Shown: positions 41,434 through 54,442 of the stretch, one piece after another
Position numbering within the stretch: the stretch's first letter is position 1
Layout: each line of letters opens with the position of its first letter
Source: Prostheceraeus crozeri
Lineage: Eukaryota > Platyhelminthes > Polycladida > Euryleptidae
Length of the DNA stretch: 64,000 bases
NCBI GenBank assembly: GCA_907163375.1
Contig: CAJQUW010001820.1
Coordinates: forward strand, 52,450 to 116,449
Direction of reading: 5' to 3'
Program-made: the position numbers and the translations under genes
Notes under the pieces: model-generated
Seen by the model: only the letters and a program-made list of their open reading frames with translations
Database searches by the model: none
Told to the model about the DNA's origin: nothing

Positions 41434-42235
41434 GGAGGGGTGTTCGTTAACTTCGACGCGGTTTTTAGATAATTATTTCATAAGTTTCTAACGCCCTGAA
41501 GTTTTCCCCTATGAATGAAATATAGTACCCAGACTGTGTCTTTCGCATGTGAACCCTACTAGCGAAATAAAAGCAAAATGATCAGGTAGAATTTCTTTTA
41601 AACAAAAACTTTACTTTAAAGTTTTGTTTAAAGTTAAAGTTTAAAACTTTGCTTTATTCACTATCATATTCCTGAGATTCAATTTCCGTCAGGAGAAGTT
41701 CACTATCTTCTGTGAAGGAATCACTAGAATCCTGCGGATCACAAATGCTGCACCTGCACCGATGCTGTGAGGTTTTGCATCGCCAAGACGGATGAATTTT
41801 TGTGCCGTTATTGTTGGCAATCTGATGAAGTCTGGCCGCAATCTCATGAATAGGTCGCATGCACAACCCCACGGAGACATTGTCCCACGCAGACTGAATC
41901 CTTTCTTTCCACTCATCATCAGACCCAGGTAATGGCCAATCATTGAAGACGACGTTAGTGGTTTACCAATACATGAACAACAGTCCTTTCAGTAGCCGAA
42001 ATCGGTGATCGAGGTGATGTTGGTGTAGGAAACGGCATCGCGTGAATGACAGCAGATAGACATGATTCATTCAATTAAAAATTAGATATCTATGGTAGCG
42101 ATATTGATCGCTAAGTCGATGATGACGACGAGACTTGACATCAATGGCATAGTTTTCATTCAAGTCTCTGCAATAGACACTTAGACGCTGAAAAGTAATG
42201 TCTCGAAATCCGCGTCGAAGTTAACGAACACCCCT
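41434..42235 (-). mobile_element. Tc1/mariner-like deletion derivative with 25-bp TIRs
   Basis: GGGGTGTTCGTTAACTTCGA (41437 on) and its exact complement (to 42234) form 25-bp perfect TIRs, and TA lies at both flanks (41432-41433, 42236-42237). Inside, on the minus strand, is the C terminus of a DDE transposase: 'NDWPLPGSDDEWKERIQSAW', 'DNVSVGLCMRPIHEIAARLH', then a Cys-rich tail 'CKTSQHRCRCSICDPQDSSD' (41654 to about 41960). The rest of the transposase is deleted. At about 800 bp it is non-autonomous. Confidence 0.78.
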
Positions 42236-42237
42236 TA

Positions 42238-42624
42238 TTTGCATCGGGTCTCGTATATAAAGCATACCAACAACTCGTATTTAAGCTACGTTTTCACTGT
42301 TGTGACGTCATGCCTAGTCGCTGTCTGATTGCTTTACTAACTAAGGAAGCAGAGAGAGACAGTCGCTGTGAGACGGTTCACAAGGCGCACAGTTCTAAAT
42401 TTTTCTGTTCAGAGAATCATTCTGATCTGTGCGTGAAATGACGTCCGGTAAGTTGATGTTGATGATGGTTGATTGATTCAACTCAAAGCGTCAAATTTTT
42501 ACAGCACGAGTGAACAGTAGGCACTACATTTTATGCAGTTGATATCAGCTATCTACGTTTATACATTTCATTTAGTAAAAGTAAATATAATTTTTAAGTG
42601 CCAACTCAATGATGGTTAACTACA
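42238..42624. other. Short host gap between two Tc1-type elements
   Basis: Nearly 390 bases, no open frame of note; contains a GACGTCATG-type palindromic stretch but no recognisable feature. Confidence 0.4.
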
Positions 42625-42626
42625 TA

Positions 42627-44153
42627 CAGATTGTTTCATAAAAAATGGATCACCCTTAAACATCGCCTTAACTTCAACTTTGTCTAACTCCGCCAAACTT
42701 GAACGAATTTTTTTGAAATTTGGAAGATATATCAGTTGTGCTTACTAATATCATTGTTGGAAATTTCAAGCATGAATATTGAGTTGTTTTCCTGTTATAG
42801 ATAAAAAAGTAGTAGATAATTTGATCTTCATTTAGCAATGTTACACAAAATCATACCTCACTCTTATAAAATTACATTTGTTTCCTTTGTTATGTAACAT
42901 GTTGTTCTACAAGCCAAAAGCTATCAAGCAAAACAAAAATAAAGAAAATCGGTCAATCAGAGCCAGTATAGCACCATTATTCATCAGCAATAATGTAACT
43001 GCTACATAGACTTCATGTTCCATAGCTTCCTGACTTCGTTGCGGTGGTGTTGGCAGCACTCCTGATTGCTTTCAGCTAGAAATATATCTCTTACCGGTTG
43101 AAAACAATACAAAGCACAAATGAACAATAACGAGATCGCATTCACAAAAGGCAAAGTGTCAGCCTTGCTAGAACATCCAAACGTAGAGACCGCCTAATTT
43201 TGAGATTTGTTGAAGCTGATCCAAGTCTCTCGTTAACTGAGATGGCTGCACTAGACTCGTCTATTCCTAAGTCCACTATTCGTAGAAGACTTATTGAGTC
43301 GAATTTCAAGAGCTGTAAGAGGCCCTCTCAGATCGAATTATCAGATCAGCATACAAAAAGACGTCTCAGATGGGCAATGAGTCATTATCACTGGCGAAAT
43401 CAATGGGATCGGGTTGTCTGGTCTGATGAGGCATCAGTCCGTCTGAAGGATATTGATGGTCGATTGAGATTATGGATAAAATCTGATCAGGAAATTCCGA
43501 GACATTTACATCGTCCCCGGGTACAAGGTGGTGCGACTCCACTGATTTGGGCTGGCATTTGGACCAATGGCCGCTCTGAACTTCACATACAGCAAGGAAC
43601 CATGAATTCTGAACGCTATGTGAATGTTTTGCGAATGAACATTGGCCAAATGACAGATCAACTTGGCGATCCATCGACTTGGTTATTTATGGATGATAAT
43701 GCTACGTGTCACAGGAGTAGGAGAGTCAACTTATGTAAGTCTCAATTAGTGCTTAGGACATTATCTTGGCCAGCTCGTTCTCCTGATCTGAATCCCATAG
43801 AAAATGTATGGAGTATTCTAAAACGTAACGTTCATCGTTCACTGCTAGCTACAGATGGCGTATCACAACTTACGTCACTGTTAAAAAGAGAGAGTGGAGA
43901 AAGTTAGATCAGTCAAAAATCAACGATATCATCGAATCAATGCCTAGACGAATTGGTAATGTCATTGACAATAAGGGTAGGGCCACAAAATATTAGCTTC
44001 TTAAGAACCGTTACTGTATCATAGGTTATCAGATTATATAAGGACATTTAAATATATTGGGGACATGAAATAACATGAAAAATGCTTTCTGTATCATACT
44101 TATGTTTTATTTAGTCAAATTTTAGGATGATCCACTTTTTATGAAACGGACTG
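42627..44153 (+). mobile_element. Tc1-like element, nearly complete
   Basis: TA (42625-42626 and 44154-44155) flanks a 1.5-kb element with imperfect TIRs: CAGATTGTTTCATAAAAAAT at the left and the complement of CAGTCCGTTTCATAAAAAGT at the right, both followed by GGATCA. The single gene is a transposase with frame damage. Element length and structure fit Tc1/mariner; TIR divergence indicates moderate age. Confidence 0.9.
43120..43996 (+). pseudogene. Tc1-like transposase (DD34E), frame-damaged
   Basis: The main open stretch (43200-43907, 235 codons) holds 'PKSTIRRRLIESNFKSCKRP', catalytic 'VVWSDEASVRL' (Asp 1), 'LFMDDNATCHRSRRV' (Asp 2) and 'SPDLNPIENVWSILKRNVHR' (Glu, 34 residues after Asp 2). 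The likely start MNNNEIAFTKGKVSALLEHP at 43120 is in another frame and stops near 43196. The N-terminal helix-turn-helix half is short, so part of it is deleted. A second frame change near 43890 separates the C terminus ('WRKLDQSKINDIIESMPRRI'), which ends at 43996. It could not make an active enzyme. Confidence 0.9.
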
Positions 44154-44155
44154 TA

Positions 44156-46898
44156 GTTCACACAACCTCGTATGACAAGGCTCACGGTTGACACACACTA
44201 TCCATTTAATGGTCCATGTTGTATAAAAAAGTTTGACACAATCAACTGGATCAGTATGTAGGTCAAATTTTGACCTATAATGAAACTATATGTAAAGACG
44301 ATAAATGTATAATGTGCAATAATTTACGCCATGTCAATTATAATTGGGCAACCAGATCAATTTCGCACAAGTAATCCAATTCAACCCAGTTTACCGCATC
44401 ATGAATGTTATAAGAAAAGGTTCTTCCAGGTTGCTATGTTTAATAATGAACGCCCTTAAAGAACAATTTTAGTAGGCCTATTAAAGAAAAGTAATGGCAG
44501 CTGAGAGTCTTTTTGTGAGTTAGCGCTTGCAATTAAAAAAAATTAGATTCTTAGATAGGTTCTTCAATAGAATTGGTAAAAGTGAAATAAATATTTAATT
44601 GCCAAATCAAGGCTTAATTTGATCCGACTTCAAAAGACGTGAGGTTATTCGCACACAATGTTGCGTGTAAATAACCAGACAACTGAGGCTATGTTATTCC
44701 CACGTAGAGCTGGGTAACAGCAGCCATAACTATACAGTTGGTTTTTTCAGATGCAAGAATTCGTCGAAATGGTAACATTTTTACTGAACGTTCAAATTTT
44801 TGCATGATCACTGTAAATATTCTGCACAATTTTTTTAAGCATTAATCGTTAGAATTGAGCAATTGTTTCTTAGAAGTGATTATCTACTGAACATGTTATC
44901 AAAGTCACATAGTATCAAATTTATAGGAAATTTTAGAGCTATTTCGCATATATGCATACAATATCTACTGAATATGTCTTTCCAGCAATTTGTTGTCGCT
45001 GCTCGTCCGGAATTTCCAGATGATCATCAATATTCTTCAATATGTACAGTTTTTAATTTTATGTGAAATCAACACGCTTGAGAACAGTTGTAGGCATATC
45101 AGAAGGTACAAATTGATGCACTTGTTTAATCTCTAGGAGTAGGCATATTCAAAATGTTCAGACGGGCATTGATTACTTTGCTTAGTAATTCGGATGAACT
45201 TTTTGACATAGGGTAAACTAGGGCGAATCAGACACTGTTGGTGAGAAATCTGTTTATTTGCTCAATGATAACCACTATGACATGATGACTTATATTTTTT
45301 ATATAATATGTGATATATATTTTTCTATTTTTTTAAGTCTTTAACAGAAGCTTAATAATCCAATTTTGATCAATTTAGAAAAGGTGTTTCTTCAATCAAA
45401 ATTTATATTCATCATGAATTGAAAATGTCCTAAATAATTACGCTATATTCATTTTATGATATTAGCTGCCTAAAACAACGATTTTTTAAAGCTGTACGCT
45501 AGGCACACCTGCTCGCAACGAAAATTTCAAAGTCATGCTGAAGCAATTATCAGTATAGGTGAAATATAATTTGTTATGATAAAGATAACCTACATATTAG
45601 CAGGAGGAGCAACAGCGGGGTATTCACATTATTCACAGAGAAATAATGAAAATGCTGAGAGATTTCGTGGCCAAAAATGATTTGTTATGAGCTTGAATCA
45701 TCTAATTTTCGTCATTTCCTTCTAGCTTTTCTCACCGCCAAGAAATATATATAGCCGTGGCTTTCAAGAAATTTCACCGTGACACACAGAAATTGAAAGT
45801 TTTGAACAAATTGAATAATTTGTCAATACAATAGTAATTGAATAGTGCACTCCTATTTGCATAAATCATCCTGCTTATGTGTGTCTGATGCCGTGAGTAA
45901 AACTCCGGTGGCAACTGCTTTTCATTTCTAAACAATTCCCACTAAATTTCCGTCATGAAGAAATGTTATTCATGTCCATTTCTCTCTTGGAGTAAGAATA
46001 ATGAAAATAGTGCATTAACTCGCACTACCGGACTTTTCACACTCCTAGGACTCCCACACCGGTCAATTGACTGGCAATGCAAAATCAATGCATTCTCTTG
46101 AATTGTCTTCCTTTATTGATTATTAACCGTTTCTGCATTAATACAGAGCAAAGGAGAGTAATGCAGGTTTGGGCGCAACTTCTCTTCTCTCTCTCTTTGC
46201 ATGAGTATAGGTATGCGCATGTCTGTTTATTCCTCTTTTCTTCTGTCAATGTCTATTTTTCTATTATGTAGGCCTACCCTCAATTTTTTCAGTTTCTTGT
46301 ATCTTTGTACCTTCTCTTTTATCCTTTCTTTCATGCTTTACATTATTTACTTGATCCCCACGCTCAAAAGGTTGATTCATTGTTGCCTAGTTTTTATAGT
46401 TTTCACTGTTGACCAAAGCACCATGCTGTGCGTATGAAATTGCCTGCAATTTATCTCTCCCTTCAGGCTGATCGTTGAAGTTATTACTTGTGATCGATTT
46501 TATTATTCCTCTTGCTTCTGTCTTAAAACGAACTTTTCGAGTCATTATATTATTGCATGCCTGGCTATTGTTCAGTTCTGAGCTGAGCTTCTCGTACAAT
46601 GTGCGTCATTGACTTCCAAACACTGACGTGAAAGGCACTGCGCTAGTCAGACTTCTGTGTGTGTGCATGTAGTGCAGAATTGCGCATAGTCATGAGTGCA
46701 GAAAGCGTCATAATTGCACAAAACACTGAATAAAAATATTTGATTAAATGTAGGAGTCAAAGTGACAATGTATTGATAAAGGTCAAATGCTCAATGACAA
46801 AGTAGCAGAAGATCATATAACAAATGGCTGCTGTAATGGAGGAGTTCATAAGAAAATTTGGTGTGTGGTGTGACGCCACTATGTGCACAGTCGGAGGG
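44156..46898. other. Host intergenic DNA, 2.7 kb
   Basis: AT-rich; open frames under 80 codons on both strands, none with a recognisable domain. The end of it should contain the 3' UTR of the kringle gene (minus strand); a possible AATAAA-type signal on that strand was not resolved. Confidence 0.45.
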
Positions 46899-47170
46899 TT
46901 AAATTTCTTCTTCTTCTGCTGCCCTTCTTTTATAAATGCATATTGCAAAGAATATGATCACCAATATGCACAAGGACGCATAGCCGATAACTGCTAATAT
47001 TTCACCAAGCTGAATATGGCAAGCCAACATCGGACCACGCAAATCGCTTTCTGAAGGCACCATCGTCAAACGATAAGGACCGGCGAGCACAACGACAGGA
47101 GTTGTACACAAGAAAACTTCAATTTCAGTTGTTGTTGATTGGACACCCAGATGTGCTGTCTTCCTCCCTC
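46899..47170 (-). CDS. Host gene, last exon: membrane anchor of a kringle-type receptor-like protein
   Basis: On the minus strand an acceptor (TTTTACATTTCAG) precedes the exon, which reads 'GRKTAHLGVQSTTTEIEVFL', 'CTTPVVVLAGPYRLTMVPSE', 'SDLRGPMLACHIQLG', then a transmembrane helix 'EILAVIGYASLCILVIIFFA' and a short tail KRRAAEEEEI before the stop. The basic residues after the helix predict a type I protein with a 10-residue cytoplasmic tail ending in Glu. The reading phase joins exactly to the kringle exon upstream (donor after 'CAKN' plus one base). I do not recognise the full protein. Confidence 0.72.
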
Positions 47171-47491
47171 CTGAAATGTAAAAGATGCTTAATGCAGATG
47201 AGACATGAGGGAATCGACATGTTCAATGCTGCCACAATACAGAAAACCTCAAGCACAGGTTGAAGGGTGAATTAAACACATTGCATTAGATGAACTGTGG
47301 AACAGTGAATCTGCCCATATGAAAACAGTTGTTGGAAAGAAGCTCAATGGAAGGGCATTACACCAATAGGAATAAAATTGTGTTGATCAGTGCACTTCTT
47401 TGATATTCTTCAGTTTCCACGTACAATTGTACATGTGACTGTGAATTCAATGCCCTTGTGAATATTCATAATTGATAGGAAAGCAACTTAC

Positions 47492-47716
47492 TGTTCTTGG
47501 CGCAGAAAGGAACTGCACAAATCTCAATAATATTCGTATTGGTTATTGAATCTTGAACAATGCAGACAGGATCCGATACCCGAAATGGCCACTTGGGATT
47601 GTTTCGACAATAATCTCCTGGATTGTCAAGATTGTATTGAAACAGATCCCCGTTGAAATGAGGTCTCGGACCTGCACCTCTTAATAACCAGCTTGAGTGA
47701 TTTTTGCTGTTATTAT
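47492..47716 (-). CDS. Host gene, penultimate exon: C-terminal half of a kringle domain
   Basis: The exon is bounded on the minus strand by acceptor TTTTGCTTTCAG (just right of 47716) and donor A|GTAAGT (47491-47486). It reads 'DNNSKNHSSWLLRGAGPRPH', 'FNGDLFQYNLDNPGDYCRNN', 'PKWPFRVSDPVCIVQD...' and '...IIEICAVPFCAKN'. The spacing YCRN-x(n)-PxC-x(n)-C-x3-FC is that of the last four cysteines of a kringle. The canonical PWC is PVC here. The first two cysteines must be in an upstream exon, which I could not place. Kringle plus transmembrane anchor suggests an extracellular binding protein. Confidence 0.7.
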
Positions 47717-48348
47717 CTGAAAGCAAAAGTTATGTATGTGGCGGAACACGTTGTCAAGGTGAATGCAATGAAACTCCAACAATTAATGATGATAAATGAC
47801 AAGACCACAGTTTCATCCTTTCATCGCGAGTCCTTTCCACCGACTCTATTCATGCGATTACATCGGAGAACAAGAACAAACAAGAAAAGGACCTCATATA
47901 CAAAGTCAAGGGTGGTGACATGAAATCAATGCCATGTAAGGGCCATGAGTATCTTCTTAGTCAAACGTTGGAATCCACCTTCCTTCATCGAGCGGTGCAA
48001 CACCAACCCGCAAGAAAAAGATGTCATGTATGGACCCCCAAAAGAGGACGTTTACCTGTCCGTTTCATTCTTGGGCGAACAGTTCTCCTGCAACGTATAG
48101 TGAAGAGTGTGAGCACCATCCGGCCTGGCATTTCCTGCTGTTGAGCCAAGAATCGTCTTCACCACCAGCCGCATCCCAGTCCGACCTCTCAAGGACCCTC
48201 TGCCTCTCTCGTGTGCGTCTAACATTTTCTACAAATTTGTATGTAACTGCGGTGATAGTTGCGTTGGGCGCACCGAGAGATGGCCACAGAGACGTGCTGA
48301 CGAGCACCTTCCAGGATGGGCGTTGCAGAAAGCCCAAGATCGTTTGCT
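47717..48348. other. Probable intron or upstream part of the kringle gene
   Basis: About 630 bases. Several open frames of 70-110 codons overlap on both strands at 47920-48350; a minus-strand frame 'MRLVVKTILGSTAGNARPDG' with a following donor was examined, but its phase does not fit the kringle exon. No firm exon. Confidence 0.4.
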
Positions 48349-48357
48349 GAATCAAGC

Positions 48358-49419
48358 AAGGTTGGATCTTGGGTGATCTTGGGGGGGGGTACCCAAGAAT
48401 CTTGGGGTGCCGAACCAAGATCTTGGGTGACACCCAAGATTTAAAACCCAAGATTAAAAAATATATAGTGTAAAAAAATACAAGTGTAATACATACTTGC
48501 AGGCCTATGTAGAATTTACCCGGAAAATCAAAAATGTCGTAGTCCTTGAAATCAGTATGTTAGAACCTGCAACCAAATCAAAGAATCTAAGATTTTGAGT
48601 ACTTTACAATCTTTCGCCTAAATGTGTATTTGTCTACACTTGATTATTGTAGCCGTTTTGAGTCAAACTTATATCTACACATGGTAATCAAACATATGCC
48701 TATGTTTTACACCATCTAATAATAATTAGCCTGATTGTCATTTTTGTATAGGTTACCGTTATTATATTTATGAAACCGTTAATATTATTTAGGCCTACAC
48801 TGTACTTCATTTATGCTGCATATGTAAAAACTAAGAAATGATAAATGCTTAATACAATGTTAAGCTTTTTATCATTTGTTTTATTAGCATAAACATTTAA
48901 AGCCTTGTAAAATAGATCAAGTTCTGACAGAAAACTATAATAATACATTAATGAAGTACAGATATACCGTAAGCCTATGTATATAGGTTAACCCGTGATT
49001 GATTTATTGGTTTCGTTTTTATGAATTTCATATTATCACCACAAGTCAGTGAATTTTCTAGATATATTTTTCATTCTTCATTCATATACACGTACCATCA
49101 TTATATCATATTTTCAGGTCTTTTATGTATAAACACATTGTAAACCAAATATATTCGAAATGAGATAGGCCTGTAGAATTATCAGATATTTGGATACCAA
49201 CATTAAATCAAAGCTGAATATCGGCCGAATATTGTAAGCCAATGACGAATATCAAGCCAAGACGATGGATAAATATGCTAATAGAAAAGTATGCTTCGTA
49301 TCAACAAAATAAATTTCAAAGTCTGTCTTCAAGAATTGCCAGTTGTACATCTGTTACTGAAATCTGGTCAATCTTGGTCTTGGGTCTTGGGGTGTACCCC
49401 CAAGATTAGAACCAACCTT
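48358..49419. mobile_element. Mutator-like TIR element with 9-bp duplication
   Basis: AAGGTTGG...ATCTTGGG at the left and CCCAAGATTAGAACCAACCTT at the right (20-residue cores 'CCAAGATTAGAACCAACCTT') form TIRs with extra inner 'CTTGGG' palindromes. The flanks GAATCAAGC (48349-48357) and GAATCATGC (49420-49428) agree at eight of nine positions. A 9-bp duplication fits Mutator-like elements. The 1062-bp interior is AT-rich and codes for nothing visible, so it is non-autonomous. Confidence 0.7.
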
Positions 49420-49428
49420 GAATCATGC

Positions 49429-52400
49429 AGTGCTGTGACAAGGCACGTGATTGGCTGCCGATCATTTGCAACTGTCAGACCAAAGCTGTCATATTTCACA
49501 AAGTTTGCAACGTCACGGCATCCAATGCTACCACCATACCTGGCAGCAATGTTTATTCATCAGATCCGTCCAGTGCGATGTGTGTTCAGAAGCCAGCATT
49601 GATGACGCTTGCTTTCCCATAGCATTGATTTCTTTTCACTGAGCTTGACTTTGTTCTGTATATTATGTCCTTCTCCGATGCAATCGCATGAATAGAGTCG
49701 GTCGAAAGGCCTCATTTTAATGATGAAACGATTGTCCTGTCTTGCCTTTATATTAAATATAATTAAGGCCAAAAATTGCTTCAATAATAAAATGACTAGA
49801 GCGGACATGCACATTGAAAACAATACTACGTTGTGAACCTGCGTTGCCATGACAGCGGTACCTAAGCGGTGGTAGCTTCCGGTCGCTGAGATTGATGGAT
49901 GGTAAGGATTCACATCTATCACCATTTCTATTTAAATTTCACAATCACGTTAATAAAATGACTATCAATACATGCACTGCAAACCCCTTGCAAGAGTTTC
50001 ATGTTTCATCACTTTGATTAATAATTGATAGTTTGAAAGTTTGGTTCCCTCACTATTGGAAAGCCTTCACTTCAGAAGCTCTATTTTATTGTCACTGCTG
50101 ACAGAAAGAAGACAGGTGAATGTCATTCTTATCACACATTTGCTGAGACGGCAGTTTGCCTGTTTCTTTAATGGATAAGTAAAAATAGTTTCAACGTAGG
50201 GCTCACAGACTACTTTGTGACATTAATTGTCAGTGTTCCATGCTTGTCAGAGTTCAGGGTTCTCTGCGTGCGGAAAAGACTGCCAGCAAATTGTTAAGTG
50301 CTGCGGAAAACCACGTTGAGCATCCACCACATCACCTCGTGCCAGATAGACTGCCCAGCACTCACCTGCTGAGAATACCAACGTGCACCACACATCGGCG
50401 TCAACATTCTTTCTTTCCCTGGACATCAACCTTGAATAATATATCCATACGCTAGAAGGTTCTACTTTTAGTACAAAGTCGAGATGTGTTTGTGTCGTGC
50501 TATCTCCACCTGTATGTTATGCAGTATTTGTCATTTACTTATCAATTCGTGCCTACATCGTCCTTGTGCATATCTACAGTACATTCTCTACATTTTCTCA
50601 TCTCCATTTAATGACATTGTCTCTTCTTCTTTTTCTGTCTTCAATTCTAGTTTTTGGTGTAGGACGCGTTCATCAGAGATTTCTATGTAAAGTTCATACA
50701 CATTAGGGGCATTAGATGACGTTCATGTTCAGATGAATTGATTAATGAATGCGTGTCAAGTCATTCCAGCGAGTTCGCCAAACGAACGCCGGACGGACGG
50801 CCTCGCGAATATATGTCATGTCATCTACCAACATCTTTGTGGCAGTTTTCACTTGTACACTATGCAAGGAGCTGCTTTCTTCAAAATAGCGTTTATCAAA
50901 AACAACCTCTTCCAACAGTAGTTGACATGGCGCGTGATTCTACAGAATATTTTGCCGTCGTTGCAACATATTGAAGTGATAATTCAAATCCGATGGACAT
51001 AACTTTTCACTTGGCATTTCTTAACCTTCGCCGCACTGAGGGATGAAGTTGAGAACCTCCACCTCCCAAAAATATTATCCAGCTCCAGAACGGAGGAAGA
51101 TAAGAACTCCAAATTGCAGATAGCTTTTTTCTACGCATTCCACAGCTTTCTACTAATTATAAATAATATCAACTCAATGCATTCGTCACAATGATGTTTG
51201 AAAAATTTGAATATAAGACAGATTTGTCGAATTAATATTTATTGGTGTTTCTAATCTCAACGTTCTACGTTCTACATCTTTTTATTATGATACTCTGACT
51301 CGTCATTCGGTGTATTTTGTTTCGAATTTGGTCAAATGGCTTCTGAGATAGCGCAAGAGTTAAAAACCATAGTAAAAAAATATCATCTTTTTGACCTTTC
51401 ACCTTACATTTAACTTCCACAATGACCTTGGATATCAAAATAATTATGATATTCTGACTTGTCATCATAAGAACTTTCATTTATTGCATTTTGTTTTGCA
51501 TTAGGACCTTTAGGTTCGGAAATGCGTCACTCAGCGCCTCCTCTCCACCAGGACGCGTTTGTCAAAGCACACCAATCGCGCGTGTGCTAAAAGGCTAATA
51601 TGAGAAGTGTTTAAAAGTTGCTGCTATTGCTCATGACGTGGTTGCATGCTGACAGACATTTCACCATGGAATTCTATGCACATGACATGCTCATCATCTC
51701 CAGTACACGGCATCTCTGTAGTAGAGTTCCCATTGTTCACTCAACGTCTGAGGAGTTGTAGGTATGAGCAAATGACATGGGTAGTTGGAGCAGTCCAGCA
51801 GATTGGGCTGCGGGGCTTAAATGATTCAATCCTTTTCACGACACATTTACAGATTAGCCAATGATTGACAAGAAGCATCAATCAGGAATCCTATACATTA
51901 TTATCAGCAACTGATTGGAAGTTTACACGAAGATGCTTACCGTCCGAATGTTTTTGTATCCATGTAAAACCTGCATCGAATTTTTCAACAGATCTCCAAG
52001 ATAGACATTTCTTCCCACTTGCTGATACATGTGTATTTCCTTTGTAAGTATATCCGAAATGATCTTTGAGACAACCTTTGAAGAAGGAAAATGAAAGTCT
52101 TCAAGGAAGCTAACTTAGTTATGTTGACACTGCCTAATATCTACTCAATGCTACGTCACCAGAACGTAACAATAAGGAAATATTTTCTCTGTGATGATAC
52201 TTTAGTAAAGGTAGTGATTATATTTCGAAATATGTACACGCATGTTTAACTACATTCTTGTCCTGCATAGCAGTAATATTGAACCAATTATGAAAGATTC
52301 TCCTGAATTGCGGCTAATCTAAGAGGAGAACGAGACAATACTGCAATGCTGCCGTACATATGATGTACATTAACGAGCATTCTATATGGCTTGGAGCAAA

Positions 52401-52737
52401 ACCATGTTTTCATATTGTATTTAAAATTATCTTCTTTAATCATTCATTTTCACATTTTCCAACTAACAATTAAGCTACACTTCACTGAAAAAAAAGTAAT
52501 TTTTCATATTCTAAATTTTCCACTGCTCAAAGAAGTCTAAAATCTTAAAAACTGAACATGGTCTAGGCAAATTCCGGTCATTATCTAATCTTGGTGGCAA
52601 AAATCGAGCGAAAAGTCCTTTACGTTCAAAGCAAATAATGAGATGAAGAGTGTGCTCGGATAATGCTTTCGAGTTGTGCACGCTAATTATTTGATCTCAT
52701 GCTCAAAGGTTATCATGCATGAATTGGGTAAAGTCCC
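49429..52737. other. Host DNA without firm genes, 3.3 kb
   Basis: Open frames of 60-120 codons occur but none shows a known domain, apart from the hydrophobic frame listed at 49560-49925. A diverged internal duplication lies at 51265-51500 (TTATGATACTCTGACT and TTATGATATTCTGACT). Confidence 0.4.
49560..49925 (-). CDS. Possible small membrane protein or first exon
   Basis: This is a 121-codon frame; an internal Met (MATQVHNVVLFSMCMSALVI) is followed by a hydrophobic run to 'LLLKQFLALIIFNIKAR' and a Cys-containing tail 'RLYSCDCIGEGHN'. It could be a signal-anchor exon lying upstream of the kringle gene on the same strand, or chance. No homologue is recognised. Confidence 0.25.
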   Translation of the reverse strand: MVIDVNPYHPSISATGSYHRLGTAVMATQVHNVVLFSMCMSALVILLLKQFLALIIFNIKARQDNRFIIKMRPFDRLYSCDCIGEGHNIQNKVKLSEKKSMLWESKRHQCWLLNTHRTGRI

Positions 52738-54442
52738 TACACTGTAAACCAAACTGCGCCCAATATGTGACCGATTATGTGCCCATCATATGTGACGTTT
52801 GCCACTGCCTTTATATGACCAAATGTGCCCAAATCTGTCACATTCAGCTCGGCAGATATGTGACTTAATGTGACTAATATATGACTAGTATCTGCCCGAC
52901 CGCTCATGATTATCGCTTCTTCCAATTATTGTGATAATTATAACCCACTACTCGTTTAGGTTTTAGAGAGTAGAAGTACTGCCTCTAAATTTAATTGAGC
53001 TATAAATTATGGTTTAAATGAATTCCACTTCCTGGTGGGAAGAAAAGACTATACTTTCAATTGAGGAAATTATGGAAAGAACAGCAAATATTTGCAAATC
53101 ATTAGATACATATTCTACTTTCCATTTACTTTTGAATTAACTATCAATGCTTATTTCAGAATGTCTTAATCAGTGTGTGTTGCTCAACGCCAACCGCCAC
53201 CTGATCTTCAAAAACAGAAAGATAAGTTGATGTAGTAACCCAGTAAACATGTGACGTCAGCGGGATGTCATGACGACGTCATTCCAGGATGGCCGACGTA
53301 CGTCTTATTTGACAGTAAAAAAGACGTCACAGCGGAAGCATCACAGGACGTCAGTATGACATCCCGCCGGGACATCCGACGTACGTCACAGCGGAACTCT
53401 CACAGGACGTCAGTCTGACATCCCGCCGGGACATCCAACGTACGTCTTCAAAGTGCTCCTACGAGACGTCCTAATGAGTCACTTGACATCGTGACAGACA
53501 TCCCATTACCATACTTAAAACTAGTTTCAATCATTTACCCAATTATGAAGATAGCGAAAACATTGGAATCATCTGTGTATAATTATATTTTCGCAAATTA
53601 TCTAAGTATTTCTGTTTGCATACACGTTCCACTTGAGACAAAAGCAGACGCTGATAAATCACGGATCCTTCTTCGATATTCCATTGACCTTTTGTAAGCA
53701 CGACGTACCTGAAGTAAGAAACAGCAAAATTTTCATTAGATCACAAAAATTACATACACATAGGCATACATATACAACGCTCAAAAGAGAAATCACTATA
53801 TTAGAATATCAAATTCTAATATGATGAAATTGCTCATCAGAGGTATCGAAATGCATGCCTATTGAATTTGAGTCACCGTAGAGAAGATGCTTCGACATGT
53901 AGGCATATAGGGCCTACATTGAATATGAACAGTATATAATTCTGTATAGTTCGTAAAATATAAAATTTCTTTCATTGACATGAGGCACAACTGATCCAAA
54001 ATAAAAGTTTCTTCATGCTTGTTGCCTAAAATCTAGAGGCTATCGAAGCTAAATTATAAATTGAAGACATAATTAGAAACTAAAATTTAGAAAAACATAC
54101 ATTTTAAAATTCACATTGTCATTATATTTTGAATGCATGCAATGCTCTGCATCTGGACAGGGACACAATTTTTGATATATTTTTGATTTTTGACCATCTT
54201 CGGATATTTATCGCCTGTAAAATTAGATCATGAATTTTAACATGATTTTGCATTAATACTGTACAACCCAATAAAATTTGACATTCATATGATGAGAGAA
54301 TTCCTTGTTTAGATAGTATTTCCTCTGTTTTTCAAGCAAATGCGGGACAAGCGACCATCATCTTCCGGCTATAATTTATTTACACACAATTAATTGCACA
54401 ATCATGATAAAATTAATCATCATAATTATCAATAAATAAAAA

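Noticed and set aside
48050-48240. Minus-strand frame MRLVVKTILGSTAGNA... as a signal-peptide exon of the kringle gene
   Set aside because: Weak signal peptide, and its donor phase does not fit the acceptor phase of the kringle exon.
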